Shown piece by piece: positions 43,291 through 50,993 of a DNA stretch of 64,000 nt. The DNA comes from Nonomuraea spiralis (GTDB lineage Bacteria; Actinomycetota; Actinomycetes; Streptosporangiales; Streptosporangiaceae), in the NCBI RefSeq assembly GCF_014648435.1, contig NZ_BMRC01000032.1:1-64000 (forward strand), in the 5' to 3' direction. The notes beneath the pieces are model-generated. The model searched no databases, was not told the origin of the DNA, and saw only the letters and a program-made list of their open reading frames with translations. Every line of letters starts with the position of its first letter. Position 1 is the first letter of the stretch. The translations under genes and the position numbers were made by a program.

Positions 43291-45102
43291 TCAGCTCTTC
43301 CAGGACCAGTCCTGGAAGAACATGTTGTTCATCGGGTCCTGCGTCACGCCTTGGAGCCCGGAGTTGTACGCCGAGATCTGGTAGACGGGGTTCGGCATCC
43401 ACAACACCGGCAGGTCCTGGGCCAGACGGTCGTTGTACGCCTTCAGCGTCGCCTCGTCGTCGGAGAACTGGGTGGCCTCGATGAGCTTGTCGGACTCGGC
43501 GTCGCTGTAGCTGCCCAGGTTGACCGGGGCGCCGGTGGCGAACAGCCGCTCGCCGCTGGGGAAGGCCGGGTAGTACCAGCTGCCCTGCGAGCCGAAGTAC
43601 GACATGTCCCACGAGCACTCGGAGTCGGATGACTTGCACGCCGGGGTGACCGCGACCGAGTCCGGCACCTCCTTGATGGTGAGCTGGATGCCCAGCTTGG
43701 CCATCTGCGACTTGATCTCGGCGAACATCTTGGTCGTCGCGGAGAAACCGGTCTGGCTGGTGACGGTGAAGGCCAGCTTCGCGCCGGACTTGATGCCCTC
43801 ACCGCACTGGTCGGCGCCGGTGCCCGGCTTCTGGCAGGTCGTCTCGCCGTCGGGGGTCACCTGCCAGCCGTGGCTCTCCAGGAGCTGCTTGGCCTTGGCC
43901 GGGTCGAAGGGGTACGCGCAGCCTTCGCTGGATCCGTTCGTGCCGGGCTTGGCCGGGACGGGACCGCAGGTCGGGGCGGCCATGCCGGACCAGATGGCCT
44001 TGCTGATGGTCGGCTGGTCGATGAGCGACTGCAGGGCCTGGCGCAGGTAGAGCTGCTTGAACAGGGGGCCCGAGGCGGGGTTGTTGAAGTTCAGCTGGAG
44101 GTAGGTGATGGACCAGCCGTACCAGGGGGCGATCTGGTAGCCCTTCGACTCCAGGTACTTCTGCTGCGACAGGTTGGCCGGCGGCACGTAGCCGTAGTCG
44201 ATCTGGCCCGCGCGCAGCACGTTGAACTCGGCGTCGTCGCTGGTGAAGGGGCGCAGCGTGACCGTCTTGAGCTTCGGCTTGTCGGAGCCGGAGTAGTTCG
44301 GGCGGGCGGTGAGGACGACCTCGCCGTTCGGCACGTACTTCTCCAGCTTCCACGGGCCGCTGTTGACCTGCCACAGCTCGTTGGTCGCGTACGTCTTGGG
44401 GTCCTTCGACGCGGCGGTGAGGAAGTCGAAGACCTTCTTGGCGCCCTCGGGCGTGGTGTCGAGGTCGCTCACCTTGCCCGTGGCCGAGTCCTTGTCCCAG
44501 ACGTGCTGGGGCAGCGGCACGATGCGGTTGAGCTGGTTGCCGACGAACCATCCGGTGTTGTACGTCTTCGTGGTCGTCAGGGAGAAGGTCTTGTCGTCCT
44601 TCACCTTGAACTCGGCGATGTTGTCCGGGAAGCCGCCTTCGCGGTAGGACGCCCACTTGTCCTTGTTCGCGGTGACGAGGTTCCACCAGAACTGGATGTC
44701 ACGGGTGGTGACGGGCTTGCCGTCGGACCACGTGTTGTCCTTCAGGGTGATCGTCAGCGTCTTGCCGCCGTCGCTCACCTCGGGCGGTCCGGCCATCGAG
44801 CGCTCGGGGTCGATGTTGTACTTCGCCGTGCCGTCCAGCAGGTACTCGTAGACGTGGCGGTACTGGGCGGAGCCGAAGATGACGTTCTCGCCCTGGGTGA
44901 AGCCGGGTGCCGAGATCGGCAGGATCCAGTTCGGGGTCCTGAGGGCGACGGTCACGCCGTCCTTGCTCTGGCCCCCGCTCTGGGCGCCTTTCTGCGCGCC
45001 GCCGGCGGACCCGCTGCACGCGGTCAGCGCGAGCCCGAGGGCCAGCACGCCCGCCAGGGCGCCGGTGCCGCGGAGCCCGCGCCGGTGGAATCTGCTCCCC
45101 AT
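43291..45102 (-). CDS. Peptide-type ABC substrate-binding lipoprotein (SBP family 5)
   Basis: 603 residues from ATG 45102 behind GAGGAGATCCC. Lipoprotein signal ending LALGLALTAC, then a Gly/Gln/Ser linker and a large SBP_bac_5 body (LKDNTWSDGKPVTTRDIQFW near residue 130 is the family signature). It contains several cysteine pairs (APTCGPVPAKPG and EGCAYPFDP; TTCQKPGTGADQC), which is more than usual. It is divergent from the ROK regulator gene. A frame to 45192 would add residues before the signal peptide and is rejected. Confidence 0.92.
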   Translation of the reverse strand: MGSRFHRRGLRGTGALAGVLALGLALTACSGSAGGAQKGAQSGGQSKDGVTVALRTPNWILPISAPGFTQGENVIFGSAQYRHVYEYLLDGTAKYNIDPERSMAGPPEVSDGGKTLTITLKDNTWSDGKPVTTRDIQFWWNLVTANKDKWASYREGGFPDNIAEFKVKDDKTFSLTTTKTYNTGWFVGNQLNRIVPLPQHVWDKDSATGKVSDLDTTPEGAKKVFDFLTAASKDPKTYATNELWQVNSGPWKLEKYVPNGEVVLTARPNYSGSDKPKLKTVTLRPFTSDDAEFNVLRAGQIDYGYVPPANLSQQKYLESKGYQIAPWYGWSITYLQLNFNNPASGPLFKQLYLRQALQSLIDQPTISKAIWSGMAAPTCGPVPAKPGTNGSSEGCAYPFDPAKAKQLLESHGWQVTPDGETTCQKPGTGADQCGEGIKSGAKLAFTVTSQTGFSATTKMFAEIKSQMAKLGIQLTIKEVPDSVAVTPACKSSDSECSWDMSYFGSQGSWYYPAFPSGERLFATGAPVNLGSYSDAESDKLIEATQFSDDEATLKAYNDRLAQDLPVLWMPNPVYQISAYNSGLQGVTQDPMNNMFFQDWSWKS

Positions 45103-45209
45103 GGGATCTCCTCGGTTGACGTCGCACGGCGCCCTGCGCTTACCGGGGGGCCTGGTGCGTTCAATGCGGAGAATGTATAGATGGTCCTGCACGAAGTCAA
45201 CGGAAATAA

Positions 45210-45225
45210 TTCGCTTTGTTCGCTT
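45210..45225. promoter_or_regulatory. TTCGCTT direct repeats between transporter and ROK gene
   Basis: TTCGCTT occurs twice (45210-45216, 45219-45225), nine bases start to start, with a third imperfect unit TTCTTTC. They lie in the only AT-rich island (45165-45245) of the 220-base divergent gap. They may be binding sites of the adjacent ROK repressor or overlap the promoters; a TTTAGAGT at 45237 could be a -10 box for the ROK gene. Confidence 0.4.
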
Positions 45226-45322
45226 ACTTCTTTCGGTTTAGAGTCGAAGTCGCCGGTGCCTCATGATGGGGCTCTGTTGCGACGACGGGCCTGCCGGGGA
45301 ACCGGCCTGAAGGAGGAGCGGC

Positions 45323-46471
45323 ATGCCGGAGCCATCGAGTCCCGCCAACCTGCGTGAGCAGGCACTCAGCCTCTTGGCGAGTGGCGCGGCGACCTCGCGC
45401 GCCGACCTGGTCGAGACCCTTCAGGTCGCACCCTCGACCGTCTCCAGCGTGGTCCGGCGGCTGCTGGAGGAGGGCACCATCCTGGAGGAGGGCGTGGGCC
45501 GCTCCACCGGCGGGCGGCGCCCGCGCATCCTGCGCCTGCGCGATGTCCAGGGCGCGTTCGCGGTGTCGGAGCTGGGTGCCCAGCACGCGCGCGTCGGCCT
45601 GTGCACGCCCGACGGCCGGCTGCTGGCCGTACGGGAGATCGCCACCGACATAGCGGACGGGCCCAGCCAGGTCTTCGACGCCATCGGGCAGGCGTACGAG
45701 CAGCTCATCATAACCAAGGCCCCTGGTCAGCCGCTGCTCGGCATCGGCGTCGCGCTGCCCGGCCCGGTCGAGTACCCGCACGGCCGGCTGATCGGCCCGG
45801 CCCGGATGCCCGGCTGGAGCGGCTTCGACGCCCAGACCCACCTCAGAGAACGTTTCGGTGTGCCCGCGGTCGTCGACAACGACGCCAAGGCCGCCGCCCT
45901 CGGCGAGTACGTCACCCGCGGCCGCGACACCAGCGACATGATCTACGTCAAGGCCGGCACCGGCATCGGCGGCTGCCTGGTCAGCGGCGGCCAGATCTAC
46001 CGCGGCGGCCGCGGGCTCAGCGGCGACGTCACCCACGTGCGCGTGGCCGACAGCGGCGAGCGCGAGTGCTCCTGCGGCAGCCGCGGCTGCCTGGAGACCG
46101 CGGCCAGCGGCGCCGCGCTGGTCCGCCAGCTCAAGGACCGCGGCCTGCGGGTGAGCACCCCGCGCGACGTCATCGCCGCCACCGTCGACGCCGAGCCGTC
46201 CGTCGTGACCCTGGTCCGCCACGCCGGCGGCCTGCTCGGGGTCGCCCTGTCCGGCCTGGTCAACTTCCTCAACCCCGACGCCGTCGTCATCGGCGGCGCG
46301 CTGTCCAGCCTCGACGTCTACGTGGCCGCCGCCCGGAGCATGCTCTACAAGCGCTGCCTGCCGTCCATGACCCAGTCACTGTCCATCGAGGCCAGCGCCG
46401 CCGGCCCGGACGCGGCCCTGATCGGCCTCGGACATCTCGTGCGCGCCTCGGCCGACGTCCGTCCTTCCTAG
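45323..46471 (+). CDS. ROK-family transcriptional regulator
   Basis: 382 residues from ATG 45323 (GAAGGAGGAG upstream). An N-terminal winged helix-turn-helix (about 8-65, SRADLVETLQVAPSTVSSVV) is joined to a ROK sugar-kinase-like domain: IGVALPGPVEYPHGRL, VDNDAKAAALGEYV (sugar-kinase catalytic Asp), KAGTGIGGCLVSGGQIYRGG and the zinc cluster CSCGSRGCLET (His-Cys-Cys-Cys). ROK repressors respond to sugars or sugar phosphates. Its position opposite a peptide-type transporter and before an M81 peptidase is unusual, so the cargo could be a glycopeptide or muropeptide. Confidence 0.9.
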   Translation: MPEPSSPANLREQALSLLASGAATSRADLVETLQVAPSTVSSVVRRLLEEGTILEEGVGRSTGGRRPRILRLRDVQGAFAVSELGAQHARVGLCTPDGRLLAVREIATDIADGPSQVFDAIGQAYEQLIITKAPGQPLLGIGVALPGPVEYPHGRLIGPARMPGWSGFDAQTHLRERFGVPAVVDNDAKAAALGEYVTRGRDTSDMIYVKAGTGIGGCLVSGGQIYRGGRGLSGDVTHVRVADSGERECSCGSRGCLETAASGAALVRQLKDRGLRVSTPRDVIAATVDAEPSVVTLVRHAGGLLGVALSGLVNFLNPDAVVIGGALSSLDVYVAAARSMLYKRCLPSMTQSLSIEASAAGPDAALIGLGHLVRASADVRPS

Positions 46472-46489
46472 GCAAGGAGTCCCCCGCCC

Positions 46490-47956
46490 GTGTCCCGTCC
46501 CCTCCGCGTCGCCGTCGGCGGCGTGCACATCGAGTCCAGCACCTTCTCCCCGCACCTGAGCACCGCCGCCGACTTCGAGGTCACCCGCGGTGAGGCCCTG
46601 CTGGCGCGGTACGACTGGCTCGCCGAGCCGTGGGCGGCCGACGTCGAGTGGATCCCGCTCGTCCACGCCCGCGCCCTGCCCGGCGGGGCCGTGGCCAGGG
46701 AGACGTACGACGCCTGGGCCGCGGAGATCGCCGCCGGGCTGGCCACGGCGGGCCCGGTGGACGGTGTCCTGCTCGACATCCACGGCGCGATGAGCGTGGT
46801 CGGGCTGGAGGACGCCGAGGGCGACCTGGTCACCGTCGTCCGCTCGGTGACCGGCGGGGCGCCGTACGTCTCCGCGGCGATGGACCTGCACGGCAACGTC
46901 TCCCACCGTTTCTTCGACGGCTGCGACCTGCTCACGTGTTACCGCACCGCGCCGCACGTCGACGTCTGGGAGACCCGCGAGCGCGCGGCCCGCAACCTGG
47001 TCGAGGCCCTGCGCCGGGGGCAGCGCCCGCACAAGGCCCTCGTGCACGTGCCGATCCTGCTGCCCGGCGAGATGACCAGCACCCGCGTCGAGCCCGCCAA
47101 GAGCCTCTACGCCCGCGTGCCCGAGATCGAGGCCAGGGACGGCGTCATCGACGCGGCCATCTGGATCGGCTTCGCCTGGGCCGACGAGCCCCGCTGCCAG
47201 GGCGCGGTCGTCGCCACCGGCACCGACGCCGCCGCCACGGCCGAGGCAGCCCGCGAACTGGGCGAACGCTTCTGGGCGGCCCGCGACGCGTTCACCTTCG
47301 TCGCGCCCACCGGCTCGATGGACGAATGCCTCGACGAGGCGCTGACCGCGGTCAAGGACCCGGCCCGGCGCCCGTTCTTCATCAGCGACTCGGGCGACAA
47401 CCCGGGCGCGGGCGGCGCCGACGACGTCACCTTCGCCCTCGAACGTATGCTGGCCCGCCCCGAGATCGCCGGCGGCTCGGTCCGCGCGGTGTACGCCTCG
47501 CTCGTCGATCCCGAGGCCGTGGCCCAGGTCGCCGGCCTCGCGCCCGGTTCGCCGGTCAGCCTGCGCGTCGGCGGCCGGATCGACGCCCGTGAGCCGGGGC
47601 CGCTGCCGATCGAGGGCGTGCTGGAGGCGGTCGCCGACGATCCCGACGGCGGCCGGTGCGTCAGCGTGCGGGTGGGCGGTCTGAGCGTGTTCGTCACCTC
47701 CCGCCGCATGCAGTACCGCGAGCTGGCCTCCTACGCCCGGCTGGGCGTCACCGTGGACGCGGTCGACCTGGTGACCGTCAAGATCGGCTATCTTGAGCCC
47801 GAGCTGTTCGACGCGGCGGGCGACTGGCTGCTCGCGCTGACGCCGGGCGGGGTCGACCAGGACCTGCAACGCCTGCCGTACGAGCGGCTGGCCCGGCCGG
47901 TCTTCCCCCTCGACCGCGACTTCGAGGCCGACCTGACCGTGGTCACCTCACCGTAG
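46490..47956 (+). CDS. M81 metallopeptidase, MlrC-like
   Basis: 488 residues from GTG 46490, 18 bases after the ROK stop with AAGGAG between, so the two form an operon. Typical M81 sequence: VGGVHIESSTFSPHLSTAADF at the start, VDGVLLDIHGAMSVVG with the metal His, AAMDLHGNVSHRF and TAPHVDVWETRERA, then a C-terminal domain (ISDSGDNPGAGGADDVTFAL) that marks the MlrC C-terminus. MlrC finishes microcystin breakdown; the many homologues in soil bacteria have unknown substrates, probably unusual peptides. There is no signal peptide, so it would act on what the adjacent importer brings in. Confidence 0.9.
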   Translation: MSRPLRVAVGGVHIESSTFSPHLSTAADFEVTRGEALLARYDWLAEPWAADVEWIPLVHARALPGGAVARETYDAWAAEIAAGLATAGPVDGVLLDIHGAMSVVGLEDAEGDLVTVVRSVTGGAPYVSAAMDLHGNVSHRFFDGCDLLTCYRTAPHVDVWETRERAARNLVEALRRGQRPHKALVHVPILLPGEMTSTRVEPAKSLYARVPEIEARDGVIDAAIWIGFAWADEPRCQGAVVATGTDAAATAEAARELGERFWAARDAFTFVAPTGSMDECLDEALTAVKDPARRPFFISDSGDNPGAGGADDVTFALERMLARPEIAGGSVRAVYASLVDPEAVAQVAGLAPGSPVSLRVGGRIDAREPGPLPIEGVLEAVADDPDGGRCVSVRVGGLSVFVTSRRMQYRELASYARLGVTVDAVDLVTVKIGYLEPELFDAAGDWLLALTPGGVDQDLQRLPYERLARPVFPLDRDFEADLTVVTSP

Positions 47957-47983
47957 GCGCGGCCGTCCCGTACGCCTGCGGCG

Positions 47984-48017
47984 GGCTTGGAAGAGCACTC
48001 CCAGTCGGCTCCAAGCC
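47984..48017 (+). terminator. Probable terminator after the ROK-M81 operon
   Basis: GGCTTGGA and TCCAAGCC form an 8-bp stem with an 18-base loop, 28 bases after the M81 stop. No T-run. The remaining gap up to 48050 holds only the leader of the next gene. Confidence 0.45.
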
Positions 48018-48050
48018 AGGAACAAGAGGGCTGACTCATCATTTCCGCCT

Positions 48051-49868
48051 GTGAGCGGATATTTCAGGAAGAGGCTGATGAGGGTCGCCGCGGGTGCGGC
48101 GGTCGTCGCGGCGGTCATGCTGCCGGCGTTGCCGGCAGCCGCCGACGACTCCCCCGACGAGCGGCCCGACGTCCCGGTCGGCACCTGGCTGGCGGCACGT
48201 ACGCAGCCCGCGGTGCAGCTGACCAGCTTCACCTACACGGCGACGGTGTCCGTACCGTCCAACACGATCAACGAGGTGGCCTACAACCAGATCGTCCAGG
48301 AGGCCGTCACCGCCGTGCAGTCCGGCAAGATCTCCTCGGACGAGCGCAGCATCGGCAAGTGGGTCTTCCAGCAGATCGCGGCCAACGTGGACACCTACGT
48401 GTCCTCGACCACCCCGATGCGTACGGTCGAGGCCGAGGTCGGCGGCATGTGCACCGGCTGGTGGGTCACCCCCGACGGGTACATGGTCACCGGGGCGCAC
48501 TGCGTCCAGATCGGCGAGACCGAGCTGAGCCAGCTGTTCGCGCAGCAGGCGCTGGCCAAGTTCAACAAGAAGGACGCCAAGGAGATCATCAGCGGCCTGG
48601 GCGACCTCAGGAACGACGAGGAGATCGTCAAGCTCGCCCAGCAGATCTACGTCACGTTCAACTCGACCCACATGCAGCTCAGCAATCTCAAGCAGAGCCT
48701 GTCGGTCATGCAGAGCCTGCCGGGCGGCGGCGTGGACAAGACGGCCAAGGCGGTCCCGGCCGAGCTGGTGTCGGTGGGCGAGAGCTACCCGGGCAAGGAC
48801 TTCGCGCTGCTCAAGGTCAACGGCCAGCAGAACCTGCCGACCGTGCCGCTCGGCGACGACGCCGACGTGCGGACCGGTGACACGCTCTACATCAGCGGCT
48901 TCCCCGGCCTGGTCACCAACACGCCGTTCTTCAGCCTGGAGTCGAAGCTGGAGCCGGCGCTGACCGAGGGGCCGTACAACGCCAAGCGCACCACGCAGAC
49001 GGGCGTGCCGTACATCCAGACGCAGGCGCCGTCGTACCACGGCAACTCGGGCGGACCGGTGTTCAGCAAGGACGGCAAGGTCATCGGCATGCTGATCGCG
49101 GGCACGGTGAGCGAGGGCGGCGAGGCCTCGGAGAGCGAGAGCTTCGTGCTGCCGGTGGGCATCATCAAGGAGAAGCTCGGCGAGAAGAACGTCAAGCCCG
49201 CCCAGGCCGTCACGACGACCCGGTACAACGAGGCGCTCAACGACTACTTCCGGCGTTACTACTCCGCCGCGCTGCCGAAGTTCCGTGAGGTCCAGGCGCT
49301 GTTCCCGAACCACCCGTACGTCGCCAAGTACATCAGCGAGTCCCAGCAGGCGATCTCCGCGGGCAAGGACGAGACGCCCAAGCCGATCCTGATGTGGGTG
49401 CTGATCGGCGGTGGCGTGCTGCTGCTCCTCGTGCTCGCCGCGGTGCTGGTCAAGGTCCTGCGCGGGCGGCGGACCCGGCCCCCGGCGATCATCTCGCCCC
49501 AGCCCGGGTACGGCGCGGTGCAGCCGCCCCCGTGGCAGCAGCTCCCCGCGGGTCAGGCCCAGCTCTCGCCGCCGGTCCAGCCGGCCCATGGCGCGTACGG
49601 GCACAGCGGCCCCGACGGCTACGGCTCCGACGGCTACGGGCCCGGCGGGTACGGGGCGGGCGGTTACGCCGCGGGCCCGTACGGATCGGCGCCGGACGCG
49701 CAGTTCCAGCAGCCCCCGCACCCGCAGCAGGGCGGCGACCAGACCCGGGCCGTGCGCTACGGCCAGTTCGCCCCGCCCTCGGACCCCAGGTCCGGACAGG
49801 TCGCGGACCTGGAACGGCAGGTAGCCGACCTCCAGCGCCGGCTCGGCGACCAGCCCCCGAACTCCTGA
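48051..49868 (+). CDS. Membrane-anchored trypsin-like serine protease (S1/HtrA type)
   Basis: 605 residues from GTG 48051; ATG 48078, behind AGGAAGAGG, is an equally good start. A signal or anchor (MRVAAGAAVVAAVMLPALPA) precedes a long extracytoplasmic domain with the triad His150 (TGAHCV), Asp250 (KDFALLKV) and Ser333 (YHGNSGGPVF). One membrane helix follows (about 447-470, ILMWVLIGGGVLLLLVLAAV), then an intracellular Pro/Gly/Tyr-rich tail (SDGYGPGGYGAGG) and a final coiled helix (DLERQVADLQRRLGD). Unlike HtrA it has no PDZ domain. It has a large insert between His and Asp. A role in stress signalling or envelope quality control is inferred. Confidence 0.85.
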   Translation: MSGYFRKRLMRVAAGAAVVAAVMLPALPAAADDSPDERPDVPVGTWLAARTQPAVQLTSFTYTATVSVPSNTINEVAYNQIVQEAVTAVQSGKISSDERSIGKWVFQQIAANVDTYVSSTTPMRTVEAEVGGMCTGWWVTPDGYMVTGAHCVQIGETELSQLFAQQALAKFNKKDAKEIISGLGDLRNDEEIVKLAQQIYVTFNSTHMQLSNLKQSLSVMQSLPGGGVDKTAKAVPAELVSVGESYPGKDFALLKVNGQQNLPTVPLGDDADVRTGDTLYISGFPGLVTNTPFFSLESKLEPALTEGPYNAKRTTQTGVPYIQTQAPSYHGNSGGPVFSKDGKVIGMLIAGTVSEGGEASESESFVLPVGIIKEKLGEKNVKPAQAVTTTRYNEALNDYFRRYYSAALPKFREVQALFPNHPYVAKYISESQQAISAGKDETPKPILMWVLIGGGVLLLLVLAAVLVKVLRGRRTRPPAIISPQPGYGAVQPPPWQQLPAGQAQLSPPVQPAHGAYGHSGPDGYGSDGYGPGGYGAGGYAAGPYGSAPDAQFQQPPHPQQGGDQTRAVRYGQFAPPSDPRSGQVADLERQVADLQRRLGDQPPNS

Positions 49869-50004
49869 CCGGGCCCGCGTGAGCCCAGGTCCCGCCAGAC
49901 ACGACAGGATGCGCGGCCCCGGAACCCCGACGGCGGGTTCCGGGGCCACGCCATGTACCCGGCCGGTCCGGGCCGCGGCGCCCGTCGCGGCCTACGATGA
50001 CCTC

Positions 50005-50394
50005 GTGGACGTGCTGAGCAGCCGCGTGCTCCTGCGGCCGAGCGACCCCGTACGCAGCCGCCGCTTCTACGCCGACACGCTCGGCCTGGCGGTCTACCGC
50101 GAGTTCGGCCCGGAGGACGATCCGGGCGTGGTGTACTTCCTCGGCCAGGGATTCCTTGAGGTCGCCGGGCGCTCCGACGCCCCCGCGACCGGCGGCACGC
50201 TGTCGATCTGGTTGCAGGTGCGCGACGTCGGGCGCGAGGAGGAGCGCCTGCGGCAGGCCGGCGTCACGGTGTTGCGGGAGCCGCGGCTCGAACCGTGGGG
50301 CCTGATCGAGATGTGGATCGCCGATCCCGACGGCCACCGCATCGTCCTGGTGGAGGTGCCGTCCGGCCATCCGCTGCGCCGCGACCCGCGGTGA
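50005..50394 (+). CDS. VOC-family (glyoxalase/bleomycin-resistance fold) protein
   Basis: 129 residues from GTG 50005. It has the two beta-alpha-beta-beta-beta modules of the vicinal oxygen chelate fold: SSRVLLRPSDPVRSRRFYAD (opening), FLEVAGRSDAPATG and IWLQVRDVGREEERLRQAGV (second module), ending MWIADPDGHRIVLVEVP. TACGAT at 49993-49998 lies six bases before the GTG, so a leaderless mRNA is likely. The longer frame from 49879 adds an unnatural Pro/Arg stretch. The substrate is unknown. Confidence 0.82.
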   Translation: MDVLSSRVLLRPSDPVRSRRFYADTLGLAVYREFGPEDDPGVVYFLGQGFLEVAGRSDAPATGGTLSIWLQVRDVGREEERLRQAGVTVLREPRLEPWGLIEMWIADPDGHRIVLVEVPSGHPLRRDPR

Positions 50395-50475
50395 GGGCCT
50401 CGCGTTTGCGTCCGGCGCGAAGCGTGTGCTAATGTTGGTCACGTTGCAGTTGTGGTACCCATAAAAGACTTTGTG

Positions 50476-50516
50476 CGCACCTGAAAGGGCTGGATCTTCA
50501 GGTGCGTTTTTGTTTT
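50476..50516 (+). terminator. Intrinsic terminator in the cold-shock gene leader
   Basis: CGCACCTGAA and TTCAGGTGCG pair as a 10-bp stem with an 11-base loop, followed directly by TTTTTGTTTT: the one classic Rho-independent terminator of the window. It lies 91 bases before the cold-shock start and downstream of a likely promoter near 50410-50437 (TTTGCG, then TAATGT), so it would end transcription inside the leader. It may act as an attenuator, or end a small RNA of about 75 bases. Confidence 0.75.
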
Positions 50517-50607
50517 CCGGTCATCTCCGGGGTGGGCTCATCGCGGCGACACGGGAATCCGCGCGGTGCGGATTCCGTCTCTGCACGTCATCTGAAGGAG
50601 AACCGAT

Positions 50608-50814
50608 ATGGCAACCGGTACCGTGAAGTGGTTCAACTCCGAAAAGGGCTTCGGCTTCATCGCCCAGGACGGCGGCGGCGCCGACGTCTTCGCCCACTAC
50701 TCCAACATCGTCTCCAACGGTGGCTACCGTGAGCTGACCGAGGGCCAGAAGGTGGCCTTCGACGTCGTCCAGGGCCAGAAGGGCCCGCAGGCGGAGAACA
50801 TCGTTCCCGCCTGA
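50608..50814 (+). CDS. Cold-shock protein (CspA family)
   Basis: 68 residues, GAAGGAGAACCG upstream of ATG 50608. The single cold-shock domain has RNP1 (KGFGFI) and RNP2 (VFAHY) for binding single-stranded RNA or DNA, and begins MATGTVKWFNSEKGFGFI. It acts as an RNA chaperone. The leader of about 170 bases contains a strong terminator (50476-50516), consistent with control at the RNA level. A hairpin terminator follows the gene at 50831. It is transcribed alone. Confidence 0.97.
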   Translation: MATGTVKWFNSEKGFGFIAQDGGGADVFAHYSNIVSNGGYRELTEGQKVAFDVVQGQKGPQAENIVPA

Positions 50815-50830
50815 CGCCACGCAGCCCGCA

Positions 50831-50865
50831 TCTGGGCCCGCACCTCTCCGGGGTGCGGGCCCAGA
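50831..50865 (+). terminator. Terminator after the cold-shock gene
   Basis: TCTGGGCCCGCACC and GGTGCGGGCCCAGA form a perfect 14-bp stem with a 7-base loop, 16 bases after the cold-shock stop. It is followed by CTGCTTTCC. Confidence 0.8.
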
Positions 50866-50993
50866 CTGCTTTCCGGGCCCCTTGGTCGGGTATGGACCGA
50901 TCAGCCCCGCACGGTTATGTTGCGAGAGCGTCAAGCATGTTGTCAGACGGACGCCGAGGAGCACCAAAAGACATCGTCTGAGAGGACCCTCGC

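Noticed and set aside
50400..50607. tRNA or riboswitch in the cold-shock leader
   Set aside because: No cloverleaf or known riboswitch core could be made out; only the terminator hairpin is supported.
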